DNA of 64,000 nt from Streptomyces lasiicapitis (GTDB lineage: Bacteria > Actinomycetota > Actinomycetes > Streptomycetales > Streptomycetaceae). How positions within the stretch are numbered: the first letter of the stretch is position 1; every line of letters starts with the position of its first letter. A model generated the notes under the pieces. The model made no database searches. It worked only from the letters and a program-made list of their open reading frames with translations, and had not been told where the DNA came from. The translations under genes were made by a program, and so were the position numbers. Shown in pieces: positions 26,019 to 34,725 of this stretch. The stretch lies in assembly GCF_014646335.1 (NCBI RefSeq), contig NZ_BMNG01000002.1:558001-622000 (forward strand), written 5' to 3'.

Positions 26019-27938
26019 ATGAGCATGGAGACCACAGCCTGGACCCAGCTGCACAGCGTCATGAACGCCGAGCAGGAACGCCGACCCTTCGCACGCGCCA
26101 CGCTGCGCCGCATCACCGACTTCGCCCGCCCGCACCGCCGCCGCATCACCCACTTCGTCCTGCTGAGCGTCGTGACCGCGCTGCTCGCCGTGGCGACCCC
26201 CGTACTCGCCGGGCGGGTCGTGGACGCGATCGTGTCCGGAGACGAGTCCTCGACCGTCGTCCGGTACGCCGTGCTCATCGCCGTCATCGCGATCGCCGAA
26301 GCGGGCCTCGGCCTTCTCGGCCGCTGGCTGTCGGCGAACCTGGGCGAGAACCTGATCCTCGACCTGCGCACCGCCGTCTTCGACCATGTGCAGCGCATGC
26401 CCGTCGCCTTCTTCACCCGCACCCGCACCGGCGCGCTCGTCAGCCGCCTCAACAACGACGTCATCGGCGCGCAGCGGGCGTTCAGCAACACGCTCTCCGG
26501 CGTCGTGTCCAACGTCGTCACGCTCGTGCTGACCCTCGCCGTGATGCTCGCCCTGTCCTGGCAGATCACCCTGCTCGCGCTGGTGCTGCTCCCGGTGTTC
26601 GTGGTGCCCGCGCGGCGCATGGGCACCCGGATGGCGCGCCTGCAGCGCGAGGCCGCGCACCACAACGCCGCGATGGGCACCCGCATGACGGAGCGGTTCT
26701 CGGCGCCCGGCGCCACCCTCATCAAGCTGTTCGGCCGCCCGGCGGACGAGTCCGAGGAGTTCGCGGCGCGGGCCCGCCGGGTGCGCGACATCGGCGTACG
26801 CACCGCCATGGCGCAGTCGGCCTTCATCACCGCCCTGACCCTGGTGTCCGCGCTCGCCCTCGCCCTGGTCTACGGCCTCGGCGGCTACTTCGCGCTCGAC
26901 GGGACGCTGGAGGCGGGCGCCGTCGTCTCGCTCGCGCTGCTCCTGACCCGCCTCTACGCGCCGCTGACCGCGCTTGCCGGCGCGCGCGTCGAGGTGATGA
27001 GCGCCCTGGTGAGCTTCGAGCGGGTCTTCGAAGTCCTCGACCTGAAACCGCTGATCGACGAGAAGCCCGAGGCGCGGAGCGTGCCCGAGGGGCCGGTGGC
27101 CGTCGAGTTCGACGACGTCCGCTTCGGCTACCCGTCCGCCGACAAGGTCTCCCTCGCCTCCCTGGAGGAAGTGGCCTCGCTGGACGGACGCGGCGGCGAC
27201 GAGGTCCTGCACGGCCTCTCCTTCCGCGCCGAGCCCGGTCAGACCGTGGCACTCGTCGGCTCCTCGGGCGCGGGCAAGTCGACCATCGCGCAACTCCTTC
27301 CGCGGCTTTACGACGCCGACTCCGGGGTCGTACGCGTCGGCGGGCAGGACGTGCGCGACCTGGCCGCGGACTCGCTGCGCGACACCATCGGCATGGTCAC
27401 GCAGGACGGCCACCTCTTCCACGAGTCGGTGCGCGCCAACCTGCTGCTCGCCCGCCCCGGCGCGAGCGAGGACGAACTGTGGGACGTGCTGCGCCGGGCC
27501 CGCCTCGACGACCTCGTGCGGTCGCTGCCGGACGGGCTCGACACGGTGGTCGGCGAGCGCGGGTACCGGCTCTCGGGCGGTGAGCGGCAGCGCATGACCA
27601 TCGCGCGACTGCTGCTCGCCCGCCAGCGGGTGGTCATCCTGGACGAGGCGACCGCCCACCTGGACAACACGTCCGAGGCCGCCGTGCAGGAGGCCCTCGC
27701 GGAAGCCCTCGCCGAGCGCACCGCCGTGGTCATCGCGCACCGTCTGTCGACCGTGCGGGCGGCCGACCAGATCCTCGTCGTCGAAGGCGGACGCATCGTG
27801 GAGCGCGGGACGCACGACGAACTCCTCGCGGTGGAGGGGCGGTACGCGGAGCTGTACCGGACGCAGTTCGCTGGGAAGAGTGAGGCCGGCGTGGCCGGCA
27901 TGGCCAGAGAGGATGACGAGGTCGCCGTGGCCGTGTAG
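26019..27938 (+). CDS. ABC multidrug exporter, fused permease-ATPase, probable SoxR target
   Basis: A 639-residue half-transporter. Six membrane helices lie in residues ~35-330, with MPVAFFTRTRTGALVSRLNND in the coupling region. The ATPase has Walker A GSSGAGKST, Q-loop MVTQDG, signature LSGGERQR, Walker B VVILDEAT and the switch histidine in IAHRLST. The ABC-B type exports lipophilic drugs. Its promoter carries a SoxR-like operator with a 19-bp spacer, so it probably answers redox-cycling compounds. S. coelicolor SoxR is known to control an ABC transporter gene among its few targets, and this may be the counterpart. No SoxR gene is in the window. Confidence 0.9.
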   Translation: MSMETTAWTQLHSVMNAEQERRPFARATLRRITDFARPHRRRITHFVLLSVVTALLAVATPVLAGRVVDAIVSGDESSTVVRYAVLIAVIAIAEAGLGLLGRWLSANLGENLILDLRTAVFDHVQRMPVAFFTRTRTGALVSRLNNDVIGAQRAFSNTLSGVVSNVVTLVLTLAVMLALSWQITLLALVLLPVFVVPARRMGTRMARLQREAAHHNAAMGTRMTERFSAPGATLIKLFGRPADESEEFAARARRVRDIGVRTAMAQSAFITALTLVSALALALVYGLGGYFALDGTLEAGAVVSLALLLTRLYAPLTALAGARVEVMSALVSFERVFEVLDLKPLIDEKPEARSVPEGPVAVEFDDVRFGYPSADKVSLASLEEVASLDGRGGDEVLHGLSFRAEPGQTVALVGSSGAGKSTIAQLLPRLYDADSGVVRVGGQDVRDLAADSLRDTIGMVTQDGHLFHESVRANLLLARPGASEDELWDVLRRARLDDLVRSLPDGLDTVVGERGYRLSGGERQRMTIARLLLARQRVVILDEATAHLDNTSEAAVQEALAEALAERTAVVIAHRLSTVRAADQILVVEGGRIVERGTHDELLAVEGRYAELYRTQFAGKSEAGVAGMAREDDEVAVAV

Positions 27939-28010
27939 GGCGGGACGGGTGGGACGGGCGGGCCGGGTGGTGGCGTCGGCACCCGGCATGGCACTCTGGT
28001 TGCAGTGGTC

Positions 28011-28052
28011 AGTACGCAGTACTGCACATGGAGTACGTGCGGTACGTACAGG
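28011..28052. promoter_or_regulatory. Palindrome cluster upstream of TetR gene
   Basis: GCAGTACTGC (28016-28025) is a perfect 10-bp palindrome. Related GTAC-containing pieces flank it (AGTACG at 28011, AGTACGTGCGGTACGTAC at 28032-28049). The cluster lies 36-77 bp before the start of a TetR gene, so it is a candidate autoregulatory operator. Confidence 0.5.
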
Positions 28053-28087
28053 AAAGCTGTCCGCACAGGTAAGGGGAGAGGACCGTC

Positions 28088-28663
28088 ATGCGACAGAACC
28101 CGGCCAGGCGTACGGCGCTCCTGGACGCCGCGATCGAGGTGCTGACCCGCGAGGGGTCCCGCGGGCTCACGCTCCGGGCCCTCGACGCGCAGGCGGAGGT
28201 GCCCAAGGGCACCGCGAGCAACTACTTCCCGCACCGCGCGGAACTCCTCGCGCAGATCATGCGGCGGATCCTGGAGCGGCTCACCCCGGAGGAGTCGGCG
28301 CTCGCCGACACCATGACCGAGGCGCCGTCCATGGAGCTCGTCGTGACGCTCGGGAAGCAGCTCGTCGAGCGGACGCGGGCCGACCGCAGCAGCCACATCG
28401 CGCTCCTCGAACTGCGCCTGGAAGCCACCCGCCGCCCCGAACTGCACGCCGAGCTCACCAGGTTCATGGCCGAGCAGCTCGAAGCCAACATCGACTTCCA
28501 CCTCGGCGCGAAACTGCCCGGCGACCGCACCGGCGTCGTCCTGCTCTACCTCGCCATGCTGGGCATGATCGTCGACGATCTGACGGTGCCCGACCTGCTC
28601 GCGCCGTTCTCGACCGACAAGCTCATCGAGGAGCTTGTGGGGCGGGTGCTGCGCGCAGCGTGA
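28088..28663 (+). CDS. TetR family transcriptional regulator
   Basis: A 191-residue protein. The helix-turn-helix is LTLRALDAQAEVPKGTASNYFPHRAELLAQIM (about residues 28-59), and the rest is a helical ligand-binding domain. It starts at ATG 28088 after AAGGGGAGAGG. It lies 149 bp behind the SoxR-box ABC exporter on the same strand but has its own upstream palindromes, so it may be separately transcribed and may add a second layer of control to that exporter. The 3' end overlaps the convergent phosphopantetheinyl transferase gene by 41 bp. Confidence 0.88.
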   Translation: MRQNPARRTALLDAAIEVLTREGSRGLTLRALDAQAEVPKGTASNYFPHRAELLAQIMRRILERLTPEESALADTMTEAPSMELVVTLGKQLVERTRADRSSHIALLELRLEATRRPELHAELTRFMAEQLEANIDFHLGAKLPGDRTGVVLLYLAMLGMIVDDLTVPDLLAPFSTDKLIEELVGRVLRAA

Positions 28664-29432
28664 TCGCGGTGAGGACCAGACCGTCCCGCGCGAGCCAGCG
28701 GCCCGTGAGCTGCTGGGGGAATCCCCGTTCGCGTACCGGAGGAAGAATCCGCGCGGTGAAGGTCCCCGCACCCGTACCCGCACCCGTACCGATCCCCATG
28801 CCTGCGTCCGGCTCCGTGTCCGCCTCCGCCTCCCGCGACCGGTGGAACACGACGTCGGCCTCCTCGAACCCGAGGGGCGCCCGCATCAGCGGATACCAGG
28901 TCTTGTAGATGCTCTCCTTGGCGCTGAACAGCAGCCGGTCCCAGCGCACCCCGGGCCACCGGGCCAACTGTTCGCCCACCCGCCGCTGTTCGGCGGGCAG
29001 GGCCACCGCCTCCAGTACGCCGTGGGGGAGCGGCCCGCCGGGCTCGGCGTCGACGCCGAGCGACCGGACGCGGGACGCGTGGGCGACGGCGGCAGCGCGG
29101 TAGCCGTCGCAGTGCGTGATGCTGCCGACGACCGAAGAGGGCCAGCGCGGGCTGCCCTTGGCGTCGGGGAGTATCGAATCGGCGGGGTGCCCGAGGTCCT
29201 CCAGGGCGCGGTGCGCGCAGTGGCGGCCCGTGGTGAACTCGCGGCGCCGGCTCTCCACGGACCGGGCGATCAGCGCCTGCTCGTCCGGGTGCAGGACGAT
29301 GCCGTCGGGGTCACCCAGGACCTCTCGGCACACGACGTCTTCGGGCACGATCCGCGCCAGCAGTGCCAACGGTGGTGCATCGGCCTGCGTCGACGCCGTG
29401 CGCGTACCGCCGTCCTTGACACCGGTGTTCAT
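28623..29432 (-). CDS. 4'-phosphopantetheinyl transferase (EntD/Sfp superfamily)
   Basis: A 269-residue enzyme with the family motifs: SITHCDGY, LGVDAEP (Mg2+-binding Asp and Glu) and FSAKESIYKTWYPL. It transfers phosphopantetheine from CoA to the serine of carrier proteins, so it can activate the ACPs of the PKS genes in this window. An unusual glycine-threonine stretch (residues about 220-235, GMGIGTGAGTGAGTF) encoded by short DNA repeats lengthens the C-terminal part. Its ATG overlaps the glycosyltransferase stop by 4 bp, and AGGAGGG precedes the start. Dedicated PPTases near PKS clusters are common, but it may also serve the whole cell. Confidence 0.9.
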   Translation of the reverse strand: MNTGVKDGGTRTASTQADAPPLALLARIVPEDVVCREVLGDPDGIVLHPDEQALIARSVESRRREFTTGRHCAHRALEDLGHPADSILPDAKGSPRWPSSVVGSITHCDGYRAAAVAHASRVRSLGVDAEPGGPLPHGVLEAVALPAEQRRVGEQLARWPGVRWDRLLFSAKESIYKTWYPLMRAPLGFEEADVVFHRSREAEADTEPDAGMGIGTGAGTGAGTFTARILPPVRERGFPQQLTGRWLARDGLVLTAITLRAAPAPQAPR

Positions 29433-30712
29433 GGCGTGCCCTCCTTCTCCCGCTTCCCGGACGCGTGCGAGGCGTCCGCGCCCGCTTCCTTCTCCTGGCC
29501 GCCGCGCCGGGGGAGATAGACCAACAGCTCGGTGGCGACGAAACGGATGACGAACGTCGTGAGGAGCGCGACGGCGGTCGCGGGCAGCACCGCCATGCCC
29601 ATGCCGTCGACGAGCAGCGCGATCAGCGGAATGCGCAGCACGAGGTCGGCGTTGGCGAGCAGCGCGAACCGGCCGAGGCGGTCGGCCCAGTGGCGGTGCC
29701 CGCGCCGGTCGCGGAACAGCAGCAGGTCGATGAAGAGGAAGTTCCACAGCACGCCGAACTGGTTGGCGAGGATCTCGGCGGGCAGATAGTGCAGGCCCGT
29801 GGCCGTGAGCGCGGCGAGGGCGCCCAGGTTCGGCAGGAAGCCGGTCAGGCCGATGAGGCCGAAGACCACCATCCGGGCCACCGGGGTCGCGGTGCGCAGC
29901 GACACCAGGTGCGCGAGGAACCGCATCCCCTCGCGCACGGTCGACTTCGACTCGCCCGCGTACCGCTCCTGGAAGGAGAACGGCACCTCGGCGACGGCGC
30001 GCGGGCGGCAGCGGATGGCCAGTTCGAGCAGGATCTTGTAGCCGAGCGGCTTGAGGATGTCGGTGTTGGCGTGCACGGTGCTGCGGCGGATCGCGAAGAA
30101 GCCGCTCATGGGGTCGCTGATGCCGCGCAGCGCCGACGGGAACAGACCCTTCGTCACCAGCGTCGAGGCGCGCGACACCGCGACGCGATAGCGGCCGGAG
30201 AGACCGGCGTGGCTGCCGCCGCCCGCGTACCGGCTGGCGACCACGAGGTCGGCGCCCGCGCGGCGTCCCGTCTCCACCAGTTCGGGCATCAGGGACGGCG
30301 GGTGCTGGAGGTCGGCGTCCATGACGACGATCCACTCCGACGCGGCGGCCTTCAGGCCCTCGACCACGGCTCCGCTCAGGCCGCCCGTCGCGACCTCGCG
30401 GTGGATGACGTTCACGGGGAACGGGCAGGTGAGGGCGGCGCGTTCGATGGCGGCCGGGGTGTCGTCGGTGCTGTCGTCGACGAACAGGGCCGCGCAGTCC
30501 AGGTGCGCGGGCAGGGCCGCGGCGAGGCGCGTCAGCAACTCCTCCACGTTCCCGGCCTCGTTGAAGGTCGGGATGATGACGGTGACGGTGGTGCGGGCCG
30601 AGGGGCCCGCGTCGTCGGGGGCTCCGCCGGGGGCGGCTCGATCCTGGCCCCCGGTCGGCCCGGTCGGCCCGGTCGCCCCGGTCTCTTCGGCGCCAGTGCC
30701 GGACACGGTCAT
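29429..30712 (-). CDS. GT2 polyprenyl-phosphate glycosyltransferase fused to GtrA domain
   Basis: A 427-residue protein. After a Gly/Thr-rich tail, residues ~40-270 form a GT-A domain of the dolichol-phosphate mannosyltransferase type: VTVIIPTFNEAGNVEELL, ALFVDDSTDDT, VVMDADLQHPP (DxD), and ISDPMSGFFAIRRS. Residues ~290-410 form a four-helix GtrA membrane domain. Such fusions make a lipid-linked sugar and may flip it, for use by glycosyltransferases outside the membrane. The gene is translationally coupled to the phosphopantetheinyl transferase. The acceptor could be cell envelope or the polyketide; the sequence does not decide. Confidence 0.87.
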   Translation of the reverse strand: MTVSGTGAEETGATGPTGPTGGQDRAAPGGAPDDAGPSARTTVTVIIPTFNEAGNVEELLTRLAAALPAHLDCAALFVDDSTDDTPAAIERAALTCPFPVNVIHREVATGGLSGAVVEGLKAAASEWIVVMDADLQHPPSLMPELVETGRRAGADLVVASRYAGGGSHAGLSGRYRVAVSRASTLVTKGLFPSALRGISDPMSGFFAIRRSTVHANTDILKPLGYKILLELAIRCRPRAVAEVPFSFQERYAGESKSTVREGMRFLAHLVSLRTATPVARMVVFGLIGLTGFLPNLGALAALTATGLHYLPAEILANQFGVLWNFLFIDLLLFRDRRGHRHWADRLGRFALLANADLVLRIPLIALLVDGMGMAVLPATAVALLTTFVIRFVATELLVYLPRRGGQEKEAGADASHASGKREKEGTP

Positions 30713-30966
30713 CGCGGCACGCTCCCGGGACGGAGTGCGCTTGCTCGGGGTCGATTTCTCGCCATCGTCGTCCTCTACGGGTCTGCGCGGGTGCGCGTCA
30801 CATCGGCGTGCCCTGGCCGGCGGTGACCGGGGGGAGGGCGTGAACGTGTTGTGCCTGTCTGCTGTGCACGTGGAAGGAGAGCCAGGCCCCGGGAGGATCA
30901 CGGATGGCTGCCCGTTGCCGGAGGCTATCCGGGGGCCGCGCCGCCCTCCACCCCTATCCGTCCCCT

Positions 30967-30992
30967 AGGGCCTGTCTTGTGGATCAGGCCCT
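30967..30992. repeat. Hairpin next to CTAG, possible insertion-sequence scar
   Basis: AGGGCCTG and CAGGCCCT pair around a 10-nt loop, directly after CTAG. Similar short hairpins with a CCTGTC...GGATCA core are familiar to me from intergenic DNA of streptomycetes and from ends of IS5-type elements. No transposase is present, so at most this is a scar. The link is tentative. Confidence 0.25.
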
Positions 30993-31765
30993 GGGCGTGT
31001 CCCGGCTCTCGGCCCGGCGCGGCGGCGGCCGTGCCGAGTTGCGGTCCGTTCACCCGCCATGGAATGGACCGTGGCCCGAAACGGCGGCGTAACAATGTGA
31101 CGCATCTGGCAGTCCCCGCAGGTGTACGTACCGACATGCGGGGTGACTTCGGGCGGGACCGCCGCCGAGTGGCGGCCGGGGTGCCCTGAACGCCATGGAC
31201 TTCCTTGGTGAATTTTGCCTTCAAATTGCCGTTGGATTGTGTTCAGTTCACTGTTTCGGTGACTCCAGGAGGGACTTTTCCCGCCACCAACGCCTAACGG
31301 ATCCTTAACGACGCTGCCCTCGGAGGGGCGGCGAGCTGCCCGAGGGGCCACCGCGGAGGAGTACGGAGCGGACCCTCGGGCAGGGGCCGGAAGGGCGGCC
31401 CGAGGGCCGACGGGCGTGTGTCCAGGCGGTGTTGGGGGGAGGTGGCGGTCGGCGTGATCCCGCCCGTGGCATGCTCCGGCGAGCGCGTGGCCAGGGGTGT
31501 TTCCGGACAGGATGACTTGATGATCTCCGCGCGTAGCCCGGTATGGCCGGTTCCTCTTCGCCTTCCCTTCAATTGGAATTCAAAGTTCCGTATGTGGACG
31601 CGGTCAGGGTCGGGTCCAATACCACACCCGAGGCCGGAGTGGGGAGGGCTGAACGTTGCGAGTCATCATGGATTTGGGGGGTGGGCTCACTTCTTTCGGG
31701 GCTACCTCGTCGTCAAGATTCAGTCATAGTTGTGTTGTTGCTCGGGGGCCGTGAGAAGCCGGTCG

Positions 31766-31792
31766 GGATATCAGGAATATGCCCTGGTATCC
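31766..31792. promoter_or_regulatory. 27-bp dyad upstream of LuxR regulator
   Basis: GGATATCAGG and CCTGGTATCC form a 10-bp inverted repeat (9 of 10 paired) around AATATGC, centred about 110 bp before the LuxR start. It is a candidate operator or activator site for this regulator gene. Confidence 0.5.
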
Positions 31793-31887
31793 TGCAAAGC
31801 GGCTCCAGTGGTTACTTGATGAGTGCGTTATGCGAATAAGGCGCCCAGGGCAGTTTGCGAAATTTCTTACGGGGAGGAAACCGCACT

Positions 31888-34707
31888 ATGAGCCTGGTCG
31901 AGCGAGTCGATGAATGGGCTCTGTTGGAGGAGGTTCTGGGGAGCAGCGCCGAACGGCCCTCCCGGGTCGTCGTGGTGAGGGGGCCGGTGGCCACCGGCAA
32001 GAGTGAGCTCCTCAACGGCGTCGCCGAGCAGGCCGAGGCGCGCGGCCTCACGGTCCTCAAGGCGACGGGTTTACGAGCGGAGCGCCGGACGCCCATGGCG
32101 CTCTTCGGTCAACTGCTCCTGGGCGCCGATCAGTTGGAGAAGCGGGAGAGTGGCGCCGCCGCGCGCGTGGAGCGGCTCCTCGACGACGCCCGGTTCACCG
32201 CGATGCTGCGCGACCCCGCGAGCGAGCGGGAGGAGCACGTACGCGCGCATGTGATGCGCTCACTGACCGCGGCTCTGCACGCCATGGCCGACGGCCGCCC
32301 CCTCGCGGTCCTCATCGACGACGTCCAGTACGCCGACATCCCGTCCCTGCAATGCCTCCAGCACGTGATGCGTGAACTGCGCGCCAAGCCCGTGGTGATC
32401 GTCCTCGGCCTGCGCACCGGACCGCACGCGGAACGGCCCATGTTCAGCGCGGAATTGCTGCGCCACCCCCGCCTGACCCAACTGCGGCTCGGCACCCTCG
32501 GCGAGCGGGCCACCGCCGAGATGCTGCGCGACCACGTCGACGAGGCCAGCGCACGCCGCCTCGCCCCCGACGTCCACCGCATCAGCGGCGGCAACCCGCT
32601 CCTGATCCGCGCCCTGACCCACGACATCCTCGCCCACGGCCCCAGCTCCGACACCTCCCTGCCCGCCCTGCACACCCTCACCGTCGGCGACGCCTACCGG
32701 CAGTCCGTGCTCAGCTGCCTGCACCGCGGCGACGACGCCGTCCTCGCCGTGGCCCGCGGCCTCGCGATCCTCGACGACACCGCGTCCGACACCGCGCTCG
32801 CCGGACTCCTCGAACTCGACCACGAGACCGTCGCCCTGAGCCGCCGCGCCCTCGAATCGGCCGGACTCACCCAGGCGGGAACGTTCCGCCACCCCCTGGC
32901 CAGAACGGCCGTACTGGACGACCTCACCCGCGAGGACCGCCTCACCCTGCACCGCCACGCGGCCGTCCTGCTGCGCCGCGGCGGCGCCGAACCCCCCGTC
33001 GTCGCTCGGCACATCGTCGCCGCCGGCGAGGTCACCGACACCGAATCCCTCGACACCCTCTGGGAGACCGCCACCCGCGCCCGCCGCGACGAGGACGTCT
33101 CCCTCGCCATCGCCTGCCTCCAACTCGCCGACCAGGCGTGCCCGCGGGGGGCACGCCGCAGCGAGATCCTGGCCGAACTCGCCCGCTGCGTGTGGCGGGT
33201 GCGCCCCTCCACCGTCGGACCCCACCTGGCCGCGCTGCGCGCCGCCTTCGACGAGGGCTGGCTCAGCGAACAGGCCGTGCCGGTGCTGCTCGCCGGGCTG
33301 CTCTGGCAGGGCCGGTTCGAGGAGGCCGCCGAGATCGCCCGCAAGTGCCAGGGCGCGTACGAAGGTTCCTCCGCCGTCGCCGCCTACCTGGCCACCGGCG
33401 CGGTGCGCACCACCTACCCCGCCCTGCGCGACCGCGTCGGCGCCGACAACTGGCCCGCCCCGCAAGGCCCCGCCGACCTCACGGCGGCCCGCGGCCACGA
33501 CCCGCGCAGCCGCGCGGGCGCCGCCCTCAACACGGTCCTCACCCGAGGCGTCGACCAGCACGCCGCCGACCTCGCCGAGACCGTCCTGCAGGGCACCCCG
33601 CTGAGCGACGCCACCCTGGAGGCGCTCACCTGCTCCCTGTCCACCCTCATCTACTCCGACCGGCTCACCCGCGCCGCGCACTGGTGCGACGCGCTGCTGC
33701 GCGAGGCCACCAAGCTCGGCGGCCCCGGCTGGCAGGCACCCCTGTCCGCGATCAGAGCCAAGATCGCGCTGCGCCAGGGCAACGCCGTCGACGCCGTCCG
33801 CTACGGCACCAACGCGCTGTCGTGGATGACACCGCTCGGCTGGGGCGTCGGCATCGGCTCGGTCCTCGCCACCCTGGTCTCCGCGCACACCGCGATGGGC
33901 CAGTACGAGCAGGCCATGACCTACCTGGACCACCATGTCCCCGACGGCCTCCCCGAAACCCGCTACGGCCTGGAACTGCTGCACGCCCGCGGCCAGCTCC
34001 ACGCGGCCACCGGACGAGTCCGCCCGGCCCTGGACGACTTCCTCACGTGCGGCGAGCTGATGACGCGCTGGGGCATCGACCAGCCGGCACTCGTGCCGTG
34101 GCGGTCCGCGGCCGCCGAGATGCACCTGCGCACCGGAGGCGAGGCCGAGGCCGACCGGCTCGTCAAGGAACAGCTCTCCAAGTGCGGCTCGGGACAGTCC
34201 CGTACGCGCGCCCTGACCCTGCGCGTGCTCGCCGAGGTCGCCGGACTGCGCCGCCACCACCACGCCCTGCACGAGGCCATCGAGGAACTGGAGGAGTGCG
34301 AGGACCGGCTCGAACTGGTCCGGGTCCTCGGCGCGCTCAGCCGCTCCCACCACGCCCTCGGCGAGCTGGGCCAGGCCCGCATGATGGCGCGGCGCGCCTG
34401 GCGCATCGCCCGCGACGCGCGGGCCGAGTCACTGTGCGAACACCTCCTGCCGTACACCGACGGCGAAGTGAGCACACCGGACCGCCCCGCGCGCGACGGG
34501 GAGAGCTGCCCCTCGGAGGAACTGACCGACGCGGAGCGGCGCGTGGCCTCGCTGGCCTCCTTCGGGCACAGCAACCGCGAAATAGCGCGCAAGCTGTTCA
34601 TCACGGTCAGCACGGTCGAGCAGCATCTGACGCGTGTCTACCGGAAGTTGAACGTCACGCGGCGCAAGGACCTGCCGCACGACCTGCTCGCGGACACCGC
34701 GTGCTGA
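31888..34707 (+). CDS. LAL-family (large ATP-binding LuxR) transcriptional activator
   Basis: A 939-residue LAL regulator. The N-terminal ATPase has Walker A GPVATGKS (residues 32-39) and a Walker B-like LAVLIDDVQYAD. A long helical repeat-rich middle follows, and the C-terminal LuxR helix-turn-helix reads LTDAERRVASLASFGHSNREIA and STVEQHLTRVYRKLNV. Such proteins (for example PikD, RapH, AveR) are cluster-situated activators of type I PKS genes. ATG 31888 follows GGGGAGGAAA. Codon 62 (32071-32073) is TTA, the rare bldA-dependent leucine codon, so translation should be limited to later growth. It is convergent with the ABC-ATPase-like gene, 18 bp apart, and is the most likely activator of the downstream PKS. 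Confidence 0.93.
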   Translation: MSLVERVDEWALLEEVLGSSAERPSRVVVVRGPVATGKSELLNGVAEQAEARGLTVLKATGLRAERRTPMALFGQLLLGADQLEKRESGAAARVERLLDDARFTAMLRDPASEREEHVRAHVMRSLTAALHAMADGRPLAVLIDDVQYADIPSLQCLQHVMRELRAKPVVIVLGLRTGPHAERPMFSAELLRHPRLTQLRLGTLGERATAEMLRDHVDEASARRLAPDVHRISGGNPLLIRALTHDILAHGPSSDTSLPALHTLTVGDAYRQSVLSCLHRGDDAVLAVARGLAILDDTASDTALAGLLELDHETVALSRRALESAGLTQAGTFRHPLARTAVLDDLTREDRLTLHRHAAVLLRRGGAEPPVVARHIVAAGEVTDTESLDTLWETATRARRDEDVSLAIACLQLADQACPRGARRSEILAELARCVWRVRPSTVGPHLAALRAAFDEGWLSEQAVPVLLAGLLWQGRFEEAAEIARKCQGAYEGSSAVAAYLATGAVRTTYPALRDRVGADNWPAPQGPADLTAARGHDPRSRAGAALNTVLTRGVDQHAADLAETVLQGTPLSDATLEALTCSLSTLIYSDRLTRAAHWCDALLREATKLGGPGWQAPLSAIRAKIALRQGNAVDAVRYGTNALSWMTPLGWGVGIGSVLATLVSAHTAMGQYEQAMTYLDHHVPDGLPETRYGLELLHARGQLHAATGRVRPALDDFLTCGELMTRWGIDQPALVPWRSAAAEMHLRTGGEAEADRLVKEQLSKCGSGQSRTRALTLRVLAEVAGLRRHHHALHEAIEELEECEDRLELVRVLGALSRSHHALGELGQARMMARRAWRIARDARAESLCEHLLPYTDGEVSTPDRPARDGESCPSEELTDAERRVASLASFGHSNREIARKLFITVSTVEQHLTRVYRKLNVTRRKDLPHDLLADTAC

Positions 34708-34725
34708 GCGCCTCGCGGGCCGCCC

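Larger units (their letters stand above)
30713..31887. other. 1.2-kb region without a convincing gene
   Basis: No frame here combines a ribosome binding site, biased codon use and natural protein composition; the open frames are short and arginine-rich or low in complexity. Parts (31200-31300, 31560-31610, 31720-31870) are clearly richer in A and T than the rest of the window, as expected for control regions. It holds a possible IS-end-like hairpin at 30967 and a strong dyad at 31766, and it must contain the promoters of the divergent glycosyltransferase and LuxR genes. Confidence 0.6.

Noticed and set aside
30851..31351. Several 60-130 codon frames on both strands
   Set aside because: Low complexity, arginine-rich, no start signals and overlapping one another; no frame stands out.
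31543..31839. 98-codon frame before the LuxR regulator
   Set aside because: No ribosome binding site, poor codon bias, no recognisable domain; it crosses the AT-rich control region and the 31766 dyad.
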